Below, piece by piece: positions 51,401 through 64,000 of a DNA stretch of 64,000 nucleotides (the stretch's first letter is position 1; every line of letters starts with the position of its first letter). The notes beneath the pieces are model-generated. The model had not been told where the DNA came from and did not search any database. It saw only the letters and a program-made list of their open reading frames with translations. Source of the DNA: Daphnia pulex (Eukaryota; Arthropoda; Branchiopoda; Diplostraca; Daphniidae); NCBI RefSeq assembly GCF_021134715.1, contig NC_060018.1, positions 1,674,001-1,738,000 of the forward strand, in the 5' to 3' direction. The translations under genes and the position numbers were made by a program.

Positions 51401-54400
51401 TTTGAAGAAGAAGAGATGGGCCAAGTTTTCGGGCGCGACTTTCAAGTCCCATCAAGACCTGGAGGCCGTTGATTTGATTTGTCTAAGCCAAGAAGTTGCC
51501 AACCGGTCGGTAAAATAAACAAATGAGTCCCATTTCATCACGCAACGACAAAAAAGATTAGAGTGCTGCGGTCGTGAAAGAGGGTGAAGCCTCACGCGGA
51601 AACCATCAACCACCCATTTCCCGCCATGTCGTTAATCCACGTTTTAGTGGCAGCAGCTCGTTGGTTCTCTCGGTTTAGTGCCTGCTGATGGAATCTCTTG
51701 GTTTCTCGACGACGTTATTATGCCTTTGGTGGTTACCTACCCCGTTGGATTACGGTGCCAGACATCCTTTAATTGCAGTCGTACCTTGTACGATAATTCA
51801 TTGATTGATTCCTCTTGGGGGTTCGGATCTCCTGGTGGTACTAAAAATTCCACGGAAGACACGAAAGCCCCAAATTATTACGGTATCCAAATGTCGGTAT
51901 CAGATTGACAAATGGACGAATGTGATAAATTGTTTTTATTGATTTCTTGTTGTCGTCGAACCTGAACGTTTTTCGTTCGTTTACTACCGTCAAAAAATGC
52001 CCTTGTTCTTTCATCTATTATGCACTGCGCTTAATGCTTCGTAATGTGAAGCAGGAACATGTCGACGGGAGTAAAAGAGAAACAAACAAAAGGAACAAAC
52101 AAGCAAAAAAAAAAAACCAAGAAACGAAACGAGAAGAAGAAGCCTCATGTTAGCATATATATATAAGTATAAACGCGTCATGTTGGGTTTGAAAGTGACC
52201 AGCCCTGGTCAAATGTCGTGTCGGTATCTCATTAGAATGGATATACTCGCAAAAGACTCTTCTTTTTTTTCTTTTTCCCCAATTTCGTTTCCTTTTTTTC
52301 TTTCTTGTTGTTGTCCCTATTTTCTCTCACTCCCCCCCACGCGGTCTAGTCTAGCAGCGGAGGATATAGGGAACAGTCAAGGAATAATATATACATGGAC
52401 AAGGGGAGGAAAAAAAATAGAGAGGGGACAGAGAAGAGAAGATCCCGCAGGAACGAACGACTTGTCCTCACGGGAGCCATTCAACATGCAAACTGGAGCC
52501 ACAGAAAGAGACCGGGTCAGAATTCCAGCGGCCTCGTTAACCGCACGACGATCGTAAAGCACCTGCCTTATATTCTAGCCATTTCTTTTTTTTTCCCTTT
52601 TTTCCACTTGCTTCTTTTTGGGTCTGCTCCACCCCGAACTAAAGGTCCTAGTCGGATGGGGGGTATGAGCAAAAAAAAGAGAGAGAGAGAAAGATATCTA
52701 CGTGTGTATGCTTATATCTATAGCTGGCTATTTTCACTATAAAGAAACGGCTTTGGAATGTATAAATAAATGGATTTCGTGTTGTACTGGGCTGGCTGGC
52801 CGATGTTGAGGACTCGCGTAGTGATGAAAAGAGAGCGACGACGGACGGACGGACGGACTGACGAGGCCGCTGGCGTGACCAACTACTTCAAATTGGACGA
52901 TGCTAGTCCGGCCGATGTGTAGTACAGTGGCCACTATAACGAAAAGGCTCTATCCTTGACAGGCAAGTATGGCGATACACACAGCCGTGTCGGTCGGCGG
53001 TGGCGAGAGAGGCGGGATGGCCTACAGGCCACTGTACACATTACCCGTTTCGCGTGTCTTTCTCTTATTTGATACATCGGGTTCCCTATATATCTACCGT
53101 ATATATTATTTTGACATTTTCTTATCCGCTTGTCAATCGATGGTTGTTGTTGCCCTGTCCCCTCTCTCAACTCCTCCAGTTTTCTTCATGTGCGTCCACA
53201 GGGTGTGCCTACACCACCTGGATGTTGAACTGCAGATCCGTTGCTCTTTTGACTAAATAATTCACGGAATTCGTGATTTCGAAACCTTGAATAATATGTT
53301 TTGAAGGGAATGCTTTTCGAAAGAGATCGAATGTCTCGCAAATACCACGTGCATCTCGTGATGTGACCACCTACTCAATAAAGAAAGGAAATCTGCTGCT
53401 TGTCGGTTTACTGCACTTGATCCTTTTCGTCTAGTCACGTTTTACTTTTTAATTTCTACGTTCGCATTGATGCCGTTTATTTTCTCTTTGTCACAATCTA
53501 GAAAAGCCTCAAAGTAGGGCTCTGATGCGGCTGTAATCGGATCACACCCGCTTTTATTCTCTTTTAAATTTCCATAAGAAATTAGAAACGAAAGGTGTTT
53601 GGTTTTTATTTGAAAAAATGATGACGCTCCGTCTTTATTCATCTCAATTGTCAGCCAATTGCTTTCGGTCATTTGTTGTTTATCGCTCGAGCGCCATCCG
53701 TGTCTGAATCGCAGCGCATTCAATCATTCACGAAAAAAAAGAAAACCGAAGGCACTAGGAACTAGATGTGGGATTCCCGTATGATTATTTTATTTCCTGA
53801 TGGATGGACTGCACTTCGTGCCGGTTATTATTTATGAGAGCATCTCGTGTTGATGATATCAGGCTTCATTAATCACGAATCTCCGCCGTATTTATTCTAT
53901 CCGCTATAGTCGTATGCATTTCGTGGAACGAATCCACTTTCCCTAAAAAACGAAAAGCATTTTTGGATGTTGTCGCTCAACTCTGTCGGCTCGCGTCGCC
54001 TTCAATGTTCCGACGAGATCGGCTTGGCACCGAGAGTTTCCTTAGCCGATCCGTGTGAAGGAGACACATTTTTATCTATAACTGAAGGTGACATCACCCA
54101 TGGCCTCTCTGGTCTCTCTGTACAATGAAGTAAAATAAATCGATGAGAATGCTGGCGACCTTCACATCGGTGCACTAGAAAGTGGATGGAACGAGAAAGC
54201 GGTGACGTTTTCAAGCGGACAGCACATCGTGAGATGAGAGACGTGTAGAGGAGGGCGCCGACCGACTCTTCAGTAGAAGGAAAAGCTTCAAAATGAATAT
54301 CAAGCACTGTGAGAAGCGTCCCACCTGCTGCTGCTGCTGCTGCTGTTTGGGGCTGATGGGTCGCCGTTTGGCCAAGTGCCACATCCTTCTCCAGTCTCCC

Positions 54401-55291
54401 CTCACCTCCTGTATCGTAACTCGGTGGTAGATGTCTGCTTCTTCCCACTTTCTTATTCCCGGCGCTATTCGCGTGATGCGCCCGACGTTTGGTCAAACTT
54501 CAGCAGCAACCGAGAATTGAAAATTGACAGTTTGACAGTAGATTCGTGGATTAAAACTCTTGTTTTAGTATCGATTAGCTATTCCATCTATGCGATTCTA
54601 TTGATTTACCCTTTTTGTCGTATCGTATCGGTTTGTCTCTATGGGAATTTCGGACGCATCTACCAGACGGAAACTGTCTGTATTTTCTAGCCTCCCCCAT
54701 TGTTTTTCGCTGCGGATCTTTGATGCCAAGGATTTGTAGGTTACATTAAGTCACTTGTTCACTACACATAAAGGCACTCTATAGGCACTTGCCTTAAATC
54801 TAGACAGAGAAAATCGCATCGACCCTTTTTTTGCCTGCCCAAGTATAAGTCGAATATTCAACTGCTACTGGGCTCTCTGACCTTTTCTCTCGCGTTCTTT
54901 TTTTGTTTCGCCTGGTGTAGGTTATATTATACGGGAAACAATCAACGTTCCCATTGTATAATGTCCAAAGCATTGCCCTTTTTTTCTGCTCATCTTTGAA
55001 CTCTTCAGAACAACAAACCTTTGCTTTACCCTTTTCTGGTTGTTCTTTTGTTTTTTTTTTTTTTTTTCCTTTTGGTCTTTTTTGATGCGGCCGTACATGT
55101 ATTTCGAGCTCGGTAGATATATATAGTACGGCTTAGATGTATAGAGATTTCTCGCAGTTCGCTTGATGTCGGCTTGATTATGATTCAGCAAACAACACGT
55201 GAAGAAGAAAAATTCGGCAGAGGCTTTGTTTGTGCGCTCCTTCTCTCCATTCCTTTCATCTTCTTCATTTGTTTCGTCGATATCCATCAAG

Positions 55292-55323
55292 TAGTAGTAG
55301 TAGTTGCTGTAGTAGTAGTAGTG
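55292..55323. repeat. Interrupted (TAG)n microsatellite
   Basis: Two TAG blocks separated by TTGCTG. Confidence 0.85.
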
Positions 55324-57251
55324 GAGTGGAGTGACTCGGGTGTGTAAAGGTGTCGGGAGCCTGGTGTTCTTTTTCTCAGGCGGCAATCACAATATTTTCT
55401 GAATCGTAACATTTATTTTGGGTAAATCTTCTCGATTTAAATCTGCGAATACAAATGAGAAATTAGTCAAATGAGAAATGAGCCCAGCGGTAGAGCTCGA
55501 ATGATCCAATTTGATATCTTCGCGTTGTCCTGGGAGCTTTTTTCTCTCTCTCTTGCTTTTTGTTTTGTTTTTGTTTTTTTTTTGCTGGTTGGGAACCAAT
55601 CCCGGGGCATCAGAATACAAATAAGATAAGGAGATAGATAAGGCACAACAATCAACATAAGGATTTTTTTAGCGTTGACGTAATTGGCCTGCAGATCGAT
55701 AAGCGAAAAGCCAGGACTTTGCTGTTGGCGTTCCTTCCTCCTTTCCTCCAATCTTATTCTCCCGTGTTATTTGTCGTGTAAAATAACGGAAAAAAGATAG
55801 AGGGAAAGAACGGGGTGTAGTCGTCTGCATTCTGCTTATATAAATATCAAGGATAAACAAAGATAGGATGAAATATAAGAGAGGCGCTGATAGCGCATCT
55901 CATTAGCTCGGTTCGCTAATGATTGCTGATTTGTCATCATCATCAGAAAAAAAAAAGTTTTTTGTTGAAACATTAAATTGAAACAAATCGAAAAGACAAT
56001 GAATAGCGACATTCTCGAGTTTTACATCTTGATTTTTCCAGAAATTGACGCTCATATTGTAGTTCCGGTCCGACTAATTGGTACAGCCCGATGGGGGGAG
56101 AATAAAAATGTCCCTTTTGATAGCTTAATTTTGAATGAAATAATTGTCTGGCGGAAGAAAAATGACGGCGATGAAACTAGAAATAGAGCCGAGAATAGCA
56201 TCGTAAGGGACGTACTGAAGTGGAAGGCATTAAGTTTAAGATATACGGCGTGTGTATACAGCTGGAAGAGTCGGTCGGAAGTAATGCCGAGAATATATTC
56301 GCGTATATAATTCGATGGATGGAAATGGGGGGAGAACCATGTCTCGGGAACGGAGAGAGGTGGGCGGAATGAAAGAAGCAGGAAATGAACGAAAAAGCTA
56401 GGCGACACCAGTCGAACGGAACGGAGAGCAGCATCCTTCGTTCGTTAGCTTATTATAACAAACCCACATGCAATTCTTTTTAGGGCGGTAGTGGTGGGCG
56501 AAATCTTCCATCAGCGTAAAACGAGGGGAAAAGCAAAGGGTAAAGGCAAAATTTCGAAACCAAATCAGAAGAAAACGGCGTGCGATATAGGTGCCCGTCA
56601 AACTGAAGGCGAGAATAAAGGAAAAACATCAACCTAGGAACGGGAGGAGATGACTGGTGACGTGTGCAAATCAGACTGGGGGATTGGAAGACTAACTATA
56701 GAACCAAAAAAAGACCAAACAGTTGCTCACTGTTCAAACGTACGTACAGGTAGCAGCATAAAGGAAGAAGAGGAAAGAGAGAATAAAGCCAAAAAGGGAA
56801 ATAGGAGAACGACATATACATGGAGACTAAGGAGAACTAAGGGGGGAGAAACAGAGAAGAGGTATGCGTGCGCATCGGAGGTCAAAAACAATTCCATCCA
56901 CAGGAAGGAGAAGACACTGCTGCTCAGCCCCGGCCGGCGCGGCCGTGTCGGCGTTTATAGATGTATATACCGCCGTTGCGTGTCAACAAGGTGGCAGAAG
57001 CCAGTCAGAAGTGGCCGTTGACGTACTACTCTCTCTCTCTCTTCCCTCTATACACTAAGTCCGTTTCTACACTCTGCAACTTTGCGATTGCTTTATAATA
57101 GTCACAGTTTAGCTACTCTTGCCACAACTACTTACACTTGGACAGTTTTTGTTTTTCCTTTACCTTCTCGGCATTTGCAAACGAAAACAAAAACAAAATT
57201 GGTACTCATCCATCATTGTGTTTCATTAGTCTAACAAGCCTATAACCAGAA

Positions 57252-60200
57252 ATGGGAGTCGTCCAACGCCTTCTGGGATTCGGCGGGCGATTTGAAAGGA
57301 GAACAGCAGTGACCAGCTCGTCATTATCGTCATCTTCCTCCTCCTCCTCATCATTCTACAAGTCCTACATGTCTTCTGTACTGTTTCTTACAGCCCTGCA
57401 GGGTTTCTGGATGCCCTGGATTCTCATTCATCATCAGCCTCAAGGTACGCATCCATCCATGATCCATCTCGAAATGTCAACAAGCCAATTGATGGTGAAA
57501 TGTACATTGACCCAGATATCCTTTTTCTTGCCCTGAAAACAAGTCGTAGCTTTCCGGGAATCCGTCAAGTGTGCAACCAATTAACTGCGATGTGCACACA
57601 TGTATATATGTTATTATTCCATTGATTTCCGAGTGATAACGTCAAAGTGCCAAATAGTATTAAATGTTGTTATTCGTATATAGGAAGATAGAGAGAGAGA
57701 GAGCGCGGAGGTTTTGCCCGTGTGTGTTTTTTGATGCGCGATTCGCCGCGCGCCAACAACTTGCCACAACAAATCAGCTAATGAATTCATTAGTCGAGAG
57801 AGCTTCTCTCTCTCTCTCTCTCTGTCTGTTCTCCTCTACCTTTCTCTTTTGCCTTGCCATCTCCCCACTGCTTTTGATGGCTCAACCTCTTTGCCCGGCT
57901 ATTCACTCTGGCCCGGTAAACAGTGGAGCCAAGAGGCATCCAGCAGTCGTCGTCAATGCAGCGAAACGCTATAAAGCAGCTAGTCGAGTGTCCATAAGCA
58001 AACAACAGCAAATCCCCAGCACCGTTAGTTCGGCAGCTCACCGGTTCTACTTTACTCTTTCCGCCCCTCTCCAAAACGCGCCTCATTTCTAAATGTCCGT
58101 TATATTTCAATTTGAGAGTCAATTGTCCGGTAATAGTAATGGAAAACGGAGTTCCCAACTATTCTCATCATCAGGGTAACGCTTAAAGTTAAATGACGCC
58201 TTCTTTCCATCGATTCCGGAATAGAGCATGACTCAAATTAGCCTATGACGTCTGAGTTTGAGCATAGAAGCTGGAAATAGGGCTAAGGGTTTTATCGGGA
58301 TGGGATCTTTAGGCAATTTCGTTCATCCGTGGAGATCGTCAAGTCCCGTCGCAATAGACAGGAACTTTTATCATGCGTGTGTGTATATATATAGCCTTGG
58401 ATGTAGACTCTCGGTGCAACTCAAAAGCATCCCAACTCCAGACTAGTTGAAAATCAAAGGCTAATAATACCGCCTTTATGCAGGTGTATTCTTCAAAACT
58501 GAGATCGACATACTTAAGAGTCAATTCGATGGCGATATCCAATGATAGACATGCCTTTAGGCAATTCCATCCCACTTGAGATCAGTTCGTACTTTAACCT
58601 CAAGAATCGTTTGGACGCCGCGTTATTGTCCACTGTACGAAAGGGAAATCGGGAGCTTGATCTATCTCTCGGCTGAAAAAAGTGAAAAAGTGGAAAATAC
58701 AAAATTGAACCTCGTCATCCGTCGATTGCCGAGCCGCGTTCAAAGGGAAATCGATTCACTTTTGGGCCGACGCTAATAACGACGGATTCGTCGTTGACGA
58801 ACGTAACGACGAGCGAGTCACGGCGCGTTGAATCTCCGAGTGTTTTGACGGTCGCTGGGTGATGCTTGCGGCGTTTGCACGCGTCTCAGACCAGGCCAAT
58901 CCACGCTTAACCGGATAACGAGCCCTTGCTGCTGCTGCATGAGCCTCGTAGCTCCGCTTGCCGAGCCAGTCGCTCATCTTGTCTCTTATTTCTACTCTGC
59001 CGAGAGCTTCTCGATGCACCGTCAATCAAATATGAACCCGGCATGAGCACGGAGAAACGAGGAAAAGAAATAGAGATGATCATAGCTAACTATTTAAGCA
59101 GGTGGAATACAAAATGTTGTTGACGATGAGGATAAAGCCCTCGGTCTGCCCACGACGCTTTCTGAAGGGGATCCCATTTTCTTGATTACCATTTCCTAGA
59201 TAGTCAGTGTATGAATGATAAGCCGAGTGGGTGAGTGGGGTACTAGCGAATGCTAGTATAGGATCTACTATAGCCTATCATTGCTCACCTGTCATGATTC
59301 ACATCTGCGATCATCTATACTTGGGGCTGAAACCACTCTCTACCTCACGCAGCCGATCTCCGTCCCCCGTATCGTCCGACAACTTACCTCTTACCTGGAA
59401 CGAATCAATCAGTTATCCACCTGACTGCTCTCCCAGTTTCTCCGTTGCTCCATGGCTTCCTGCACAAGCGGCAACTTCGTTAGTAATTTTGGCTGACCAT
59501 TCAGTTCTTGTGGCTTGCCTTTTTGCTCTTTTACTTTCGGCAGTAAAAAAAAAGAAAGAGAAACAAGAAAAACAAAAGCTACTAAGCAGAAAGTGGGAAT
59601 GGTAGATTCGGTTAGGTTTAGGTTACGTACTGAGCTGCTGTATCTCAGTTTCACTCGCCATCCGTCTACAGCTTTTACTTTGTTGCGTAGTTAGTTCAGT
59701 GAGCAAACGATTGGGGTGGCTATTTTCTCTCGCCATTCTTTTATTTATTTTTCTTCTTTTTTTCTTCCCCCCTTCACCAATTCACGGCGAAACCTCCACG
59801 GGGGGAAAATCACAGAGTCCGGACCGGTGATTCGAGCTTAATGCACATCGAAATTGCGCTGAGTTGACTCTTGTAACAAGGGAGTAACGAAACTACAGAA
59901 CGAACCGAGAGAGAGAAAAAAAAATCGTAAAAGAAGAAGAAGAAGAAACAGAAAAGAGATGAGGGTGGGGCTGCTGAGATGGTAGAGGAGCAAGAGAAAG
60001 CTAATCAGCGATGCTTGACGATTCTAACCGGTCGCCGTCTACTCTACTGTACACTGGGAAGCACCGCCGAAACGAAGCAGGCCGACCAAACCTCTTTGAC
60101 CAATTCGGAGAACGTTGGGTTCACGTGCCGAATACTAAAACAAACTTTTTTTTTCGTTATTTTGTGTACTTCTTACTTCTTCCATTTCTGGTTTTCTTTT

Positions 60201-63200
60201 CTTTCTGCCTCTTGCGGTGAGTGCGGCTATTTTTTCGTTTTTTGTTTAGAATTTGAAATTCGCTGTTGATCCGTTGGCTCATAAGTCATTGCGGTTCGGC
60301 GAGTGAATTAAATAATAAATCACTGACCCTCTATGGAAAAAAGGGATCTATATATACATATATAGTGTTGATACTTTTGTGTGCTCTGCTCTTTGGACTT
60401 GGTATCCGCGTTGTTAGCAGATGCAGAAGAATTGAAAAGTTGAAAGTATTGACGAGATTCTAGAAACCCGGCTGTTAGACATCAATTAGCCTCATATGAA
60501 AGTAAACTCGACTTGAAAGAAAAGTAGCAAATTCTTCTTCTTTTTCTTGCCTCCCTTATTTGTATTTTTTAACCAGAAACTTCTTTTGTAAAATTCGGGC
60601 CGCATTCTCTCTCTTAGCCTTTCACCCGTCAAACCTTTTTATCTCTTATTCCATGTTATTCAACGCTCATGCCGTTCACCGGCATCGACATCCATTACCA
60701 AAGCGTCTCTATTGTTGATTCTATTTCTCCTTTATTTTCCTCCTCCCCACTCTTACACGTCTCTTTTTTTCTTCTTTTCACATGGTTCTGCCGCCGCTGC
60801 TGTTCATAACAAAACAAATATCCGCAGGGGCTTCAGCTGTTTCGTGGGAAGATTGGTGGACCTACGAAGGCATCTCAGGTGAGCCAATCAATCTAATTGA
60901 CCTTCCTAGTATATCCTATTCTATTCAGACATTTTTTTTTTACTCCATCGTTACGTAAAATGTATTGTGCAATTGATTTACATGTAAGCCGAGTTAAACG
61001 CGCAGGCCAACGCTGTTCGTTTTGTCGGGTTCTTTCCAACCAGAAAAGAAGAGAAAATTGGGTCGAAATTGTTATTATTCCCCAGTTTAACTGCGCTCTA
61101 CTGGCGCACTACAATTTCTAGAATTGGTTGTATGGCTCATTGTGTATATCAGCGACGGGAATCAATATTGTGGGCTTCAGTTGAAAGGTTTCTTCTCTTT
61201 TAACACCCCCCTCCACTCTCTGTGTTCTTTCTTCTCGCCCATTTCCAATGTTTGTTGGTGTTTGTGTTAGTTTCTATATCTGACGGCCGTATTTCTCTTG
61301 TATTTCGTCTCGTCTATTTCTATTGCCGCATACAGCACAAAACATAAAGCATAGTGGATAGTGCGGTACATTGACAATGGCTCGTTAACTGGGGCGTTTC
61401 ACGTCGACTAACGGAGCAGGGGTTTCAGGGCGAATGGAAGAAACACGAGAGACGACTTGCGTCACTCCGACAGGGAAAAAACAGAAGAAGGGCCTCCACA
61501 TTTTCCTCGAGACGGAAAGGGACGCGCAAGGAGAGCGACTTGACTCTTGTGCCTGTGTGGATGTGAGCGACGTGAGCGTAGCCGAGCAGATAGCAGCTAA
61601 GGGAGAAACGAACGGGAATGCCAAGGAGCAAAGTGGGATCGACACTGTGGAGAGAAAGGAGCAAGGAAAGCCTCTCAGCTTTTATCTGTCCCCGGAGATC
61701 ACTCTTGCCGCCCCTACTACAGTTACACATCGTCCTTCTTTCTCTCTCTCTCTCTCCTACGCTATCGTGACTACATCGGGACAAGGCAAACGTTTCCTCT
61801 TCATCGGCACCCATTTTCAACGGCAAGGATTCCCCTCACTTTTTTTTCCCTCTCTCTTTTGGAGAACACAGGAGGATCTTGTCCGCAGTTCTCTTTGCGG
61901 CTTTTTGTATTTATTTATTTTTATATATTTGGCCTTTGGGGCTTTTGGCTTCCCAATCGCTTGGTCGACCATCCATCGACGCAACCGTGTGCGATCGAAT
62001 TTAATCAGTTTTTTTTTCTCCCTCCTTCTCTCTTTTAGATGTAAGTTGGGTGTACTCTGTACCGTGGGAGGTTGTCTTTCCTTCCCTTGTTTCTTGCTCT
62101 TTTTAAAAAGGGATGTCGATTCGATTCTTTCTACTTTTTATTTTCTTCTTATTTTTTTTTTTTTTGCTTGCCATTTTTTTTTTTCGGCTTCTTCCTCGAC
62201 TCGACGACGATCATCAGTTGCTATGGCGCCAATCGAATCAGACTTGATCAATCTCTAGGGGAGAGTTGGATTCGAAATTGGATTCCGCTCAAAGCAAATC
62301 GAACGCTCCACTACATCCATTCCGGACCCTTTCTTACTTTTCTTCTTCCTATAATAGTCGAAGGCCAGCAAACTGTATTGACATCGATCCCCTATAGCTG
62401 GAACCCGTGGTTCTCTTCTTAGCCTATTATTATTGTATCGGCTCCTGTTTATCTCGTGTTATTCATCTACTGTTCTAGTATCAATCTCATCTATGTATGC
62501 GTGCTTATCTAACCCATTTTGAATAAACCATTTTGATTTTGTCTTGATATCGACACTAGGACCGGCATTTTGGGGTCTGATCAATCCGGAATGGTCCATG
62601 TGCAACCGCGGTCGCCGCCAGTCTCCCATCAACATCGAGCCGTCTCAGCTGCTCTTCGATCCCAATCTGCGGCCGCTTCACATCGACAAGAACGCGGTAC
62701 GTTAACTGGACCACCAGCCATCGCTCGATTTACAATGTGCATTTCCTAGTGAGCCGAGATTGAGACTAGCCTTGGGAAAAAGACCGACACAGATCAAGGG
62801 GGGCCCATAATGCACTAATCAAGATGGGCGGGGCGGATCAACACTGAGAAAGGCCGTCGAGTTCCACCACATCACTTTGAATAATGTGAAGCATTAGCGT
62901 TATATCTCTCGCTGCACTGCACGCGTCTTATAGTCTGCAGGGTCATATCACCACCGCAATTGAAGTGAATGAAGGGCTTCCCGAAGCGGCGGGAAAGGCT
63001 AATGACGAGTGTGTTGAGTGATTATGATGTCGGAGGAGAAAGAGAAGAAAGAGATGAGAGGAATCGAGATAGACTTTACCGCTCTATAACTACCACACGA
63101 AGGAAAAGAAATGCAGAGATAGATAGGTGGTGGTGGTGAGGGAACTTTGAACATCACCAGGAACGCCTTGTCTCTCGTCTTTGTATATCATTAGTTTCAA

Positions 63201-63825
63201 GAGTTTACACCATCTCCCACCTCGTCTATCCCTATGCAACTACGGAGCCCTTGTTCGTTCGACTGAAAGGAGAGACCGAGGCTGATAATTATTCATTGGG
63301 TTGCTGTGCGTTCCTGCGTTTCGCGTTGGAATGGCAAGATTCCCAGCTTTCATATCCCACAATTCCGCACTGCGCTGTTTGATTTTCCATTCTTGTTACT
63401 TAGGCCCCCGTGTTTGCGTGTTGTGAGTAAATCGAAACGATTTTTATATTCGATGCTGCACCCGACTTTGCCGCACACAACAAACACATAGATCGTTTCA
63501 TTAACGAGCTCATTACAGGAAGTTATTACTATTTTAGCTCTCGTTTGTTCGTGGTCGTGTCGTGGTCTATCGCCGTTGCTTGGACATGCTTGCTTGTTTA
63601 TAATTCGATCTAACTTCTATCATCTTTGGTCAGGTGGCGGGCTATTTGAGCAACATGGGCCAGGGATTGATCTTCACGGTGGACAATAGTAGTAAGCCGA
63701 GCATCAACTTGACAGGAGGACCGCTTTCATATAAATATGAGTGGCACCAGATGGCGCTGCACTTTGGACTCAATAATCAGTCGGGATCGGAGCACATGAT
63801 CGCCGGCCGGGCCTTTCCCGCTGAA
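57252..63825 (+). CDS. Carbonic anhydrase-related protein, CA10/CA11 type (3' end beyond the window)
   Basis: Member of the acatalytic branch of alpha-carbonic anhydrases; vertebrate CA10 and CA11 are secreted neural proteins that bind neurexins. Coding exons 57252-57444, 60828-60878, 62560-62696 and 63634-63825 join in phase into 191 codons, and a clear donor (GAA|GTAAGT) shows the gene runs past the window. Residues 1-40 are serine-rich; about 41-60 are hydrophobic (VLFLTALQGFWMPWILI), a probable signal peptide or anchor. The CA fold begins at about residue 70 with WEDWWTYEGISG, then PAFWGLINPEWSMC, RRQSPINIEPSQ and GSEHMI. At the zinc site the family QFHFHW motif reads QMALHF: the His94 equivalent is Ala168, while the His96 equivalent (His170) remains. 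The third zinc ligand lies outside the window. NSS (145) and NLT (152) are potential N-glycosylation sites. An in-frame TAA three codons upstream supports the ATG. Confidence 0.93.
57805..57823. repeat. (TC)n microsatellite
   Basis: Nine TC units in the first intron of the carbonic anhydrase-related gene. Confidence 0.9.
58756..58977 (-). CDS. Possible small nested ORF, unrecognised
   Basis: Minus-strand frame of 73 codons starting at ATG 58977 (MSDWLGKRSYEAHAAA) and ending at the stop at 58756. Codon use is rich in G/C third positions, unlike the surrounding AT-rich intron. It contains GKR and PVKR, which resemble dibasic processing sites, but there is no signal peptide in the visible frame, and the frame stays open upstream of the ATG (from about 59025). 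It could be an exon of an antisense nested gene or a chance frame in a GC-rich island. No known neuropeptide was recognised. Confidence 0.2.
   Translation of the reverse strand: MSDWLGKRSYEAHAAAARARYPVKRGLAWSETRANAASITQRPSKHSEIQRAVTRSSLRSSTTNPSLLASAQK
60879..62559 (+). other. Intron 2 of the carbonic anhydrase-related gene
   Basis: 1.7-kb intron from TCAG|GTGAGC to a CACTAG acceptor. It contains an 825-nt open frame on the same strand (61434-62258). Confidence 0.8.
61434..62258 (+). other. Long unassigned open frame inside an intron
   Basis: 274 codons, the longest uninterrupted frame outside the recognised exons. The first 90 codons are polar and look moderately protein-like (for example GKKQKKGLHIFLETERD and VSVAEQIAAKGETNG). 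The rest is rich in Phe, Ser and Leu from T-rich and CT-repeat DNA, with a hydrophobic stretch near residues 155-175. No domain was recognised, and no splice partner was found. The lack of stops in the second half is partly explained by T-rich composition. Confidence 0.2.
62697..63633 (+). other. Intron 3 of the carbonic anhydrase-related gene
   Basis: 937-nt intron from GCG|GTACGT to a GGTCAG acceptor. Nothing else supported. Confidence 0.85.
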
Positions 63826-64000
63826 GTAAGTGTCAAGGGCAGTTATCGTCGGCAAAAGTCCTTAGAAAATTGGCCTCGTAAATACAATAAGTGGACGTCA
63901 TCAATGTTGTTTTACAACATTCAGTCGCTGCACATTGAATATGTTTATAATAGACCGTGTTTTTTTTTTTTCTTCTCTAAACGAATCAATTTTTGACGAT

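Larger units (their letters stand above)
33685..57251. other. Gene-poor region upstream of eyegone, about 23.5 kb
   Basis: No exon chain could be supported. Open frames are short and low in complexity. The largest (150 codons at 36362-36814 +) has no recognisable domain and no splice partner. A GC-richer patch at about 39100-39320 has overlapping frames on both strands and, on the minus strand, AGCCAATGG and TATAAAT elements pointing toward eyegone. The eyegone 5' untranslated exon(s) and enhancers probably lie here, since large non-coding flanks are common for developmental regulators; this is inference. Confidence 0.5.
57445..60827 (+). other. Intron 1 of the carbonic anhydrase-related gene
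   Basis: 3.4-kb intron from CAAG|GTACGC to a CCGCAG acceptor. It holds a GC-rich, coding-like island at about 58530-59030 with open frames on both strands. The rest is AT-rich with microsatellites. Confidence 0.8.

Overview
The window looks like nuclear DNA of an arthropod, most likely a branchiopod crustacean such as Daphnia. Three spliced genes can be read with confidence. All use canonical GT-AG introns, several only about 60 nt long, set in AT-rich DNA crowded with microsatellites and homopolymer runs. No prokaryotic gene, rRNA or tRNA was recognised. The organism is inferred from gene content (an eyegone-type Pax gene with a RED-only paired domain, an arthropod-style carbonic anhydrase-related gene), intron size and repeat texture, not from a species-specific marker. 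Layout: (1) 1-5060 is repeat-rich. It holds three diverged copies of a segment whose minus strand keeps splice-site-like borders while its reading frames are broken, plus a MITE-like element of about 390 bp with 20-bp terminal inverted repeats and a 34-bp perfect palindrome. (2) 6291-7767 (+) is a complete seven-exon mitochondrial glutamate carrier gene. (3) 7768-27158 is about 19 kb without a recognised gene. Its one coding-like spot is a phase-consistent, unidentified three-exon chain on the minus strand at 22164-22967. (4) 27159-33684 (-) is a complete five-exon eyegone/twin-of-eyegone homologue with a RED subdomain, a paired-class homeodomain split at the classic 46/47 intron, and a last exon open in two frames. 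(5) 33685-57251 is about 23.5 kb of non-coding DNA upstream of eyegone, as expected around a developmental regulator. (6) 57252 to the window end (+) holds the first four coding exons of a CA10/CA11-like carbonic anhydrase-related protein, cut by the window edge. Its first two introns contain a coding-like island and an 825-nt unassigned open frame. The three genes have unrelated jobs: mitochondrial glutamate import, transcriptional control in eye and appendage development, and a secreted or surface non-catalytic CA-fold protein. Nothing suggests they act together. The least explained parts are the duplicated exon-like units at the left end, the minus-strand exon chain near 22.5 kb, and the doubly open final exon of eyegone.
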